A stretch of 37,044 bases of DNA. It comes from Sphaerochaetaceae bacterium. Its GTDB lineage: Bacteria > Spirochaetota > Spirochaetia > Sphaerochaetales > Sphaerochaetaceae. Under the pieces are notes generated by a model, which saw nothing but the letters and a program-made list of their open reading frames with translations, did no database searches and was not told the origin of the DNA. The stretch is taken from contig JAQQAI010000066.1 of the NCBI GenBank assembly GCA_028532915.1, forward strand, positions 1 to 37,044, written 5' to 3'. Of this stretch, positions 32,508 to 37,044 are shown one piece after another (position 1 is the stretch's first letter; every line of letters starts with the position of its first letter). The translations under genes and the position numbers were made by a program.

Positions 32508-33539
32508 CTACAGCTCGATAACGGTCTTGATGATCCTTTCGTCCCTGGAATCATAGAGTCCGAACGCTTGTTCGATCTCTTCAAAGCCGAACCGGTGAGT
32601 CAGAAGAGATTGAGCAATGGCAGGATCTTTCTTAAGCAATTCGATTGCATAAGGAAATCCGTAATTGGGAATCGCATGAGATGCGATCAGGCGTTTCTTT
32701 CTGAAATGAAAATCATTGGCTCTGAAGGAGACAGAATCATCGGTGAAGCTTATCCCGTCATATACAATGTAGCCTCCGAAGCCGGCAAGTTCAATACCGT
32801 CTGCTATCGTTTTCGGAGGACTTGTGACAATCACTTTGGAAAAACCGTACGGATAACGTTCACAAGCATCCTGTTTCCATCCACCTTCAGCCGAATCGAA
32901 GACCGTATCGGCGCCGAATCGTACGGCGACCTCTTTGCGGTATGAGCCTCTCACAGAATCGAGATGATGACCGGCGACAGCGACAGATGACGCTCCCGCA
33001 AGAGAGACCAGATACAGCAGTGACAGACCGATGACACCCGGTCCCATGATCAAGACGGTGTCCTCTTTTCTGATATCAGCTTCCCTGAAGAGGTCCATCG
33101 CCACAGTCACAGGCTCGGCGAGCGTAGCTTGAGCATAATCGAGACCGTTATATTCTATCACCATCTTTCTTTTCACCGTGAGGAATGTGGAAAAGCCTGC
33201 CTGATCGTCCATGTAGGTGATAATATTACTGCACAGATCCGGTCGTCTCATCGCACATTGCTCACACAATCCGCATTCGACATGATTCTGCACGACAACA
33301 TCAGCTCCCGTCTTCAGGTCTTTCACATTCTCACCGGTTTCCACCACCGTTGCGGCAACTTCATGACCCAGAGGGATCTTCTGACCTTCTCTGCAGGTGT
33401 TATAGAAATGCATATCAGTACCGCAAATCCCGCAGGCTTTCACCTGAACTCTCACCTCATCGCATTTCAGAGGCGGCAGCTGTGACTCGATACATTCGAT
33501 TTTTCTTCTCCCGGCAGCATATGCCGATCTGTTTTTCAT
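32508..33539 (-). CDS. zinc-dependent medium-chain alcohol/polyol dehydrogenase
   Basis: NAD(P)-dependent oxidoreductase of the MDR family. The catalytic zinc site is CGICGTD and GHE; the structural zinc is bound by the four Cys of CGLCEQCAMRRPDLC; the coenzyme fold shows VLIMGPGVIGLSLLYL. About 343 residues, closest in pattern to sorbitol/threonine/galactitol dehydrogenase-like members, so the substrate is probably a polyol or hydroxy compound. I start at 33539 (MKNRSAYAAG) behind GCGGGGA; the frame runs on to 33650, but that part looks non-coding. The last residues overlap no gene. Confidence 0.88.
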   Translation of the reverse strand: MKNRSAYAAGRRKIECIESQLPPLKCDEVRVQVKACGICGTDMHFYNTCREGQKIPLGHEVAATVVETGENVKDLKTGADVVVQNHVECGLCEQCAMRRPDLCSNIITYMDDQAGFSTFLTVKRKMVIEYNGLDYAQATLAEPVTVAMDLFREADIRKEDTVLIMGPGVIGLSLLYLVSLAGASSVAVAGHHLDSVRGSYRKEVAVRFGADTVFDSAEGGWKQDACERYPYGFSKVIVTSPPKTIADGIELAGFGGYIVYDGISFTDDSVSFRANDFHFRKKRLIASHAIPNYGFPYAIELLKKDPAIAQSLLTHRFGFEEIEQAFGLYDSRDERIIKTVIEL

Positions 33540-33700
33540 AATCATCCCCGCTTTGACATCTGATATTTTACGATCATCGACAGTCAGGATTAATCTTACA
33601 TCACAAAAGAATGATGAGGCAATCGATTTCGACGGCACGTGTACTTTCATTCAACAAGTCTTCCTAGGAATCAAAAACATGAGAAGCATTTTGGGGCATT

Positions 33701-33740
33701 GATGAAAGTCAATGAAATGTTCGCAACTATTGTCTATCAT
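33701..33740 (+). promoter_or_regulatory. FNR/CRP-type box and class II-like promoter before a truncated gene
   Basis: TTGAT-GAAA-GTCAA (33701-33714) matches the FNR consensus TTGAT-N4-ATCAA at 9 of 10 positions. TATCAT at 33735-33740 is a fitting -10 box with start near 33747, placing the box centre about 40 nt upstream, as in class II activated promoters. AAGGAG (33749-33754) and an ATG (33763) follow. All control signals look intact although the gene behind them is not. Confidence 0.4.
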
Positions 33741-33762
33741 GAGTATATAAGGAGATGTATCC

Positions 33763-33804
33763 ATGATGTTAAATAAGGCTATGTTAGATTTTGGTGTTGT
33801 TTAG
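33763..33804 (+). pseudogene. truncated start of an unidentified gene (13 codons)
   Basis: An ATG at optimal distance from AAGGAG opens a frame reading MMLNKAMLDFGVV and then stops. The first nine residues faintly recall the start of bacterial ferritins (M-L-x-x-x-M), but this is too short to name. The sequence becomes AT-rich from about 33780, where the convergent immunity-like gene ends, so the original gene was probably cut by the arrival or rearrangement of the following DNA. A genuine short leader peptide is the alternative. Confidence 0.3.
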
Positions 33805-34282
33805 TAGTCTTATAGTCATTGCTTTTGATTATTTTTTGTAGTTCATGTAGTTGCCACGTTCTTTCTGTAGAAATTGCATCTAAATCATTTTCATATAGCA
33901 AACCTATCAATTTAATTGCATAATCTGAAGCGACCATAGAATGCTCACGCATATGCCCGCTTCCAACGGCTTGTCCAACAACTCTTAATGCTATTTTATG
34001 TATTTCATTCTCCGTTTCTCTTGCGAGTTTATGTACTTTGAAACCCGATTGCCTTACATCGTGCATTCGAGCGTTTCCAGATTGCCACAGTTCGTTTACT
34101 TCAAAACCTTCCATGATTACATCTACGGATTTATAATCTATACCGACAATAAGAAGAATGTGTTTGGCTATAGATAACGACCATTTTGCTAAAAGAACTT
34201 GATTTGTTGTTTCATACAAATTATCAATCTCAACCCTGATAAGAGGATTGTCCACTATCTTTATTTTTGGTTCAGTTGGCAT
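33779..34282 (-). CDS. Imm5-like putative immunity protein
   Basis: 167 residues, soluble, mostly helical. The segment GFKVHKLARETENEIHKIALRVVGQAVGSGHMREHSMVASDYAIKLIGLL follows the alpha-helical repeat pattern (A-H-x-x-A-R ... A-A-G-Q-A-V-x-x-x-H) of proteins annotated as putative immunity protein/Imm5-like; this is recognition by memory, not a search. GGGAGG precedes the ATG. It is distinctly more AT-rich than nearby housekeeping genes. No contact-dependent or polymorphic toxin gene is in the window, so its partner is missing or it acts as an orphan. Confidence 0.6.
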   Translation of the reverse strand: MPTEPKIKIVDNPLIRVEIDNLYETTNQVLLAKWSLSIAKHILLIVGIDYKSVDVIMEGFEVNELWQSGNARMHDVRQSGFKVHKLARETENEIHKIALRVVGQAVGSGHMREHSMVASDYAIKLIGLLYENDLDAISTERTWQLHELQKIIKSNDYKTTKQHQNLT

Positions 34283-34349
34283 TCAAACCTCCCTTTCTAT
34301 CCATAGCGCTTAGATGATCGAAAGTCTTATCCGATATCTGACAGGCTTT

Positions 34350-34532
34350 TTAATACTCCTTCGTACGAACTTTTACAAGTTTGATAATATTCACAGAACA
34401 ATTATCATAACAAATCAAATAAAGCACCCTGTTGAATCTCTTCTTTTCAGCAAGCAAATCTCCGGTTAACTTTTCATGCGTATCAGCCCCTTCATATGAT
34501 CGCAACCCGGATTGAGTACGCCCCTTTCCTTC
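34350..34532 (-). pseudogene. C-terminal remnant of a small protein, identity unknown
   Basis: Between the MATE stop and the immunity-like gene the minus strand has an open frame of 60 codons without a start codon, ending at 34350. Its most protein-like part reads GDLLAEKKRFNRVLYLICYD followed by NCSVNIIKLVKVRTKEY. The R-V-L-Y-x-I then charged tail resembles the last strands of RelE/ParE-type toxins, but this is weak. The 5' half appears replaced by the MATE end. It may also be chance, as the region is short. Confidence 0.25.
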
Positions 34533-34547
34533 TCAAGAATCTCTCTC

Positions 34548-35939
34548 TTACGACTTAACCGGATCGGTCGCCAGCCCGCGCAGAGAGGACCGCTTCGAAC
34601 TGAGACTCTTTTGGGTTTCCCGGCCGACCACGAAATAAGACAAAAGTCCGAAGGCAACGAAACTCGTAACAATAGCAGCGAAAACGCCGTTGACCCCTAT
34701 GAAGCTGGAAAGAATATAGGCCAGCGGGACGGCCACCACCCCTATCTGGAACAGGGAAAGGGCTCCGGCGAGAAAGGGCTTATGGTACACATTCAAAACA
34801 GACGCCCCTATCTGACCGCAGCCGTACAGACCGTAACCGATAGGAACGATCATCAAATAGGTCGCAGCCGTGCTTCTGATGAGGCTATCGTCATTGAAAA
34901 CGCCCGCCAGTTTGCTTCCGGCAAAGAAAAGGACTATCGCCGATACTATCCCGACGATATGGACGTATAGCCGGATCCAGAGGATGCCTGTCCGTACCCT
35001 GTCGGTGTTGCCTGCGCCCAGATTCTGTCCTACGAAAACAGTGGCCGTGACAGCCAGAGCGTTGAACAGTGCCAGTACGACCCCTTCGATTTTTGCCGCC
35101 ACGCCGAAACCCGCTACCATTTCGTGACCGAATCTTGCCAGAATAGAGGTAAAGATAGCTGTTCCAATGGGCAAAATGGCCTTGATGGCCGAGTTTGGAA
35201 GACCTATGTGAAACAGAGCTTTCCACTTGCCCCACAGAGCCTTAAGGCTAAGCCCCCTTATAACAATAAGCTTTTCCCGGAACACCTGTATGAGAATGGA
35301 CACGACCGCCGTTACGGCGCGGGAGAAAATGGTGGCCACTGCCGCTCCGGCCACACCCATTGCCGGAAAGGGACCTATACCGAAAATCAGCAGCGGATCT
35401 AATATTCCGTTCAGAACGGCGGACGTAAGCATAACGAAGGCCGGAGTGAAGGTATCGCCCAATCCCCGCAGGATGGAATCTCCCAGCATGGGGATAACCA
35501 TAAAGGCGGAGCCCAGAAACCATATTCTCATGTAGGTGCGAATGTAGGGCATCAGCTCGTCTTCGGCTCCGAGCAGTCGGAAAACCGGGTCTATCGTAGC
35601 AAAACCGATAACGGCCACGATCACCGACAGAGACACCCCCAGGATAAGGGAAGAAGTGGCCAGCAGTCGTTCCTCTTCCACATTATGATTTCCCACGGCC
35701 TTGGAGAAAAGGGTCATGGAACCCGTGCCGATTCCGAATACGATGCTGTTTATGATCATGACCACAGGAAAGGTAAAGGAGATTGCCGCCAGTTCCAGAG
35801 TACCCAGGCGCCCTACGAAAAATGTATCAACCACATTAAAGATCATCAGTCCCAACATGCCCGCAATAGAAGGCAGGGTGATACGAATGAGAGTCGAGGG
35901 AACAGGTCCCGAAAGTATGGTTTCTCTTTCATTGTTCAC
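34548..35939 (-). CDS. MATE family multidrug efflux protein
   Basis: Inner-membrane Na+ or H+ antiporter, about 463 residues and 12 hydrophobic helices in two related halves. Family signatures: P-S-I-x-G-M-L-x-x-x-x-F-N-V-V-D-T-F-F-V-G in helix 1-2, the LRGLGDTFTP loop, and VGQNLGAGN in the second half. The start is GTG at 35939, overlapping the marR stop by 1 nt, with GGAGA upstream. It is probably controlled by that MarR-type regulator. Codon use (more CTG, GCC, GCG and CGC) looks different from the surrounding genes, which suggests a transferred marR-MATE cassette. Confidence 0.92.
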   Translation of the reverse strand: MNNERETILSGPVPSTLIRITLPSIAGMLGLMIFNVVDTFFVGRLGTLELAAISFTFPVVMIINSIVFGIGTGSMTLFSKAVGNHNVEEERLLATSSLILGVSLSVIVAVIGFATIDPVFRLLGAEDELMPYIRTYMRIWFLGSAFMVIPMLGDSILRGLGDTFTPAFVMLTSAVLNGILDPLLIFGIGPFPAMGVAGAAVATIFSRAVTAVVSILIQVFREKLIVIRGLSLKALWGKWKALFHIGLPNSAIKAILPIGTAIFTSILARFGHEMVAGFGVAAKIEGVVLALFNALAVTATVFVGQNLGAGNTDRVRTGILWIRLYVHIVGIVSAIVLFFAGSKLAGVFNDDSLIRSTAATYLMIVPIGYGLYGCGQIGASVLNVYHKPFLAGALSLFQIGVVAVPLAYILSSFIGVNGVFAAIVTSFVAFGLLSYFVVGRETQKSLSSKRSSLRGLATDPVKS

Positions 35940-36373
35940 TACTGTTTCTCCATATCCTGTTGAACGGCTGACGAGAAAGCGTCCAGCATCATTATTAACT
36001 GTTCCAGATCTTCTTCGGAGAGCTTATCAGAAAGAAGCCCGTCCAATCGATTAAGAATTCTCTTAACCGGGGGGAATATCGTTCGTCCCTTGTCTGTCAG
36101 AAAGACTCCTTTTACCCTATTGTCCTTACGATTCGACTGCCTTTGAACATAACCGGACTCTACCAGATGATTGACGGCTTTTGTCGTTCTTGTCTTATCG
36201 GTCAGCAGCTTGTTCATAAGATCCTTCTGGGAGATGCCTTCCTCGTGAGCTATGGCTAAGTAAAAGGGCAGAGTGCGGGGGCCCAGGTTGAATTGCCTGA
36301 GGTTATCAGCCTCATAACGTCTTTGCCAGCGGGCTGCCTGAGCCAGAGAGTGACCGAGCTTCTGAATGTTCAT
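35939..36373 (-). CDS. MarR-family transcriptional regulator
   Basis: Winged-helix repressor of about 144 residues. The DNA-binding part reads GISQKDLMNKLLTDKTRTTKAVNHLVESGYVQRQSNRKDNRVKGVFLTDKG, with the D-x-R wing typical of MarR. I start at 36373 (MNIQKLGH). The longer frame to 36409 begins with a TTG and coincides with a promoter (TTGACG ... TATAAA), so it is not likely to be translated. The gene is coupled to the MATE gene, the usual regulator-efflux pair, and probably represses its own operon until an inducer binds. Confidence 0.87.
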   Translation of the reverse strand: MNIQKLGHSLAQAARWQRRYEADNLRQFNLGPRTLPFYLAIAHEEGISQKDLMNKLLTDKTRTTKAVNHLVESGYVQRQSNRKDNRVKGVFLTDKGRTIFPPVKRILNRLDGLLSDKLSEEDLEQLIMMLDAFSSAVQQDMEKQ

Positions 36374-36379
36374 GCGGAG

Positions 36380-36410
36380 TTTATAGCACATATTAGTTGC
36401 CATCGTCAAC
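36380..36410 (-). promoter_or_regulatory. marR-MATE promoter with overlapping inverted repeat
   Basis: Minus strand TTGACG (36409-36404), 18-nt spacer, TATAAA (36385-36380), only 6 nt before the ATG, so the mRNA would begin at or next to the start codon. GTTG-N7-CAAC (36410-36396) overlaps the -35 and may be the MarR operator. Confidence 0.4.
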
Positions 36411-36549
36411 CATTTTACGACCAGGCATCCCTCAAGCTTCTTCCTGAACTGAATTCACTTAGTTGGAGTCGGAGTTGTCCAGCTTTTCGGATCCAATTCA
36501 ATTTGCTTTTTCTGCAAGCTATCACCTCTCACTTTCTAACAAAGCAAGC

Positions 36550-36645
36550 ATGGAGGGTAAGCTGACAGTCCGGTATCCGCACTTCCCGCCTGCCGAACGC
36601 TTTTGCCGATCAAAGCAATATGAACTGCTGATAGGTATTGTCTGA
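36550..36645 (+). pseudogene. nth: 5' remnant of endonuclease III (nth)
   Basis: A 31-codon frame ends in YPHFPPAERFCRSKQYELL followed by IGIV and a stop. This aligns well with the start of E. coli Nth (NPHPTTELNFSSPFELLIAVLLSAQ) by pattern: PH, Pro, Glu, then the buried ELLIxxV helix. It stops exactly where Nth would continue with LSAQ, and radC begins 1 nt after the stop. The rest of the gene, with the HhH and Fe-S Cys motifs, is absent. The 5' part upstream of 36550 also looks non-coding. It should be inactive. A chance match in 31 residues cannot be ruled out. Confidence 0.45.
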
Positions 36646-36646
36646 C

Positions 36647-37044
36647 ATGAAACAGTACAGACAGACTTCAGCCAAATTATCTCATATCAAAGAACTTCCT
36701 CCCTCAGAAAGGCCCCGGGAGAAAATGATCTCTCACGGAGCTCTCTCATTGTCCGACGTTGAACTTATCGCGATCATGATAGGTTCGGGGACTGTGAAGA
36801 ACCCGGCGATGAAACTGGCGACACAGATTCTCGATATCCTCGACAGACAGAATGTAGACGATCAGCTTACCGTGAAAGATCTGCTTTCCATTGAAGGATT
36901 GGGAAATGCCAAAGCCACATTGATCTGTGCAGCACTGGAATTAGGCCGAAGACGTCTTCCTTCAAGAAGGAAACAGATCATATTTCCCGGCGACGTCTTT
37001 CCCCTTATCCAGCATATCGGCTCACGTCTTCAGGAACACTTCAT
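36647..37044 (+). CDS. radC: RadC-family protein, 3' end cut by window
   Basis: The first 132 residues of a RadC/UPF0758 protein. The family N-terminus is clear: IKELPPSERPREKMISHGALSLSDVELIAIMIGSG (usual ELPxxxRPREKL..G...LSDxELLAILL..G), then the helix-hairpin-helix LLSIEGLGNAKATLICAALELGRR. The JAB/MPN metalloprotease-like domain lies beyond the window. The biological role of RadC is disputed; a repair role is not firmly shown. The ATG at 36647 lies 1 nt after the nth remnant; no strong ribosome site. Confidence 0.93.
   Translation, partial: MKQYRQTSAKLSHIKELPPSERPREKMISHGALSLSDVELIAIMIGSGTVKNPAMKLATQILDILDRQNVDDQLTVKDLLSIEGLGNAKATLICAALELGRRRLPSRRKQIIFPGDVFPLIQHIGSRLQEHF

Noticed and set aside
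34466-34672. 68-codon minus-strand frame overlapping the MATE 3' end
   Set aside because: It overlaps the well-supported MATE C-terminus in another frame and has no protein-like features.
1-37044. CRISPR arrays, intact insertion sequences or prophage genes
   Set aside because: No regularly spaced direct repeats, transposases, integrases or phage structural genes were seen.

Overview
The window is a gene-dense stretch of a bacterial chromosome. It is probably from a fermentative, Sphaerochaeta/Treponema-like member of the Spirochaetota. This rests on family content only: a eukaryotic-type hexokinase, an archaeal-type UMP kinase, a Mn-dependent family II pyrophosphatase with CBS/DRTGG inserts, a GPH-type sugar symporter, RpiB, and several signal-peptide proteins without clear homologues. 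No rRNA, CRISPR array or intact insertion sequence was seen. One tRNA gene, tRNA-Arg(CCG), is present.

Layout. 1-2890: the end of a GNAT acetyltransferase and a membrane GGDEF(degenerate)-EAL phosphodiesterase. 8214-2897 (minus): a tightly packed six-gene operon, ubiD-like, ubiA-like, ubiX-like, then an ABC importer (binding protein, ATPase, permease). 8361-11518: archaeal-type UMP kinase, a PflA-like radical SAM protein, and a patatin phospholipase coupled to a small unknown gene. 11521-16187: pyridoxal kinase, phosphohexomutase, hexokinase and a secreted unknown. 16269-19293: exonuclease I and a GPH symporter. 19355-23294: prfA-prmC-rel. 23297-25558: regulated pyrophosphatase and rpiB. 28501-25559 (minus): an outer-membrane-type protein, a Fic protein, and a HAD phosphatase fused to cytidine deaminase, closely spaced. 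28712-33539: YitT-family membrane protein, sugar nucleotidyltransferase, secreted unknown, tRNA-Arg, NYN/LOTUS protein and a zinc alcohol dehydrogenase. About 33763-36645 is an accessory patch: a truncated reading frame behind an intact-looking FNR/CRP-type promoter, an immunity-like gene, an unidentified gene remnant, a marR-MATE pair, and a 31-codon piece resembling the start of endonuclease III. The beginning of radC closes the window.

How genes fit together. The most interesting unit is the ubiD/ubiA/ubiX + ABC-importer operon. The three enzymes are the prenyltransferase, decarboxylase and flavin-prenyltransferase types needed to turn an aromatic carboxylic acid into a decarboxylated prenylated quinone precursor, and the importer in the same transcript could supply that acid. 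I infer a quinone-precursor salvage system. The HAD-cytidine deaminase fusion could couple nucleotide dephosphorylation to deamination. Hexokinase, phosphohexomutase, RpiB, the nucleotidyltransferase and the symporter fit sugar uptake and activation.

Two genome-style patterns recur. All seven convergent protein-gene pairs end within 6 nt of each other or overlap. Several promoter-like -10 boxes lie so close to start codons that very short or absent 5' leaders are likely. All functions are assigned by reading motifs; no database search was run.
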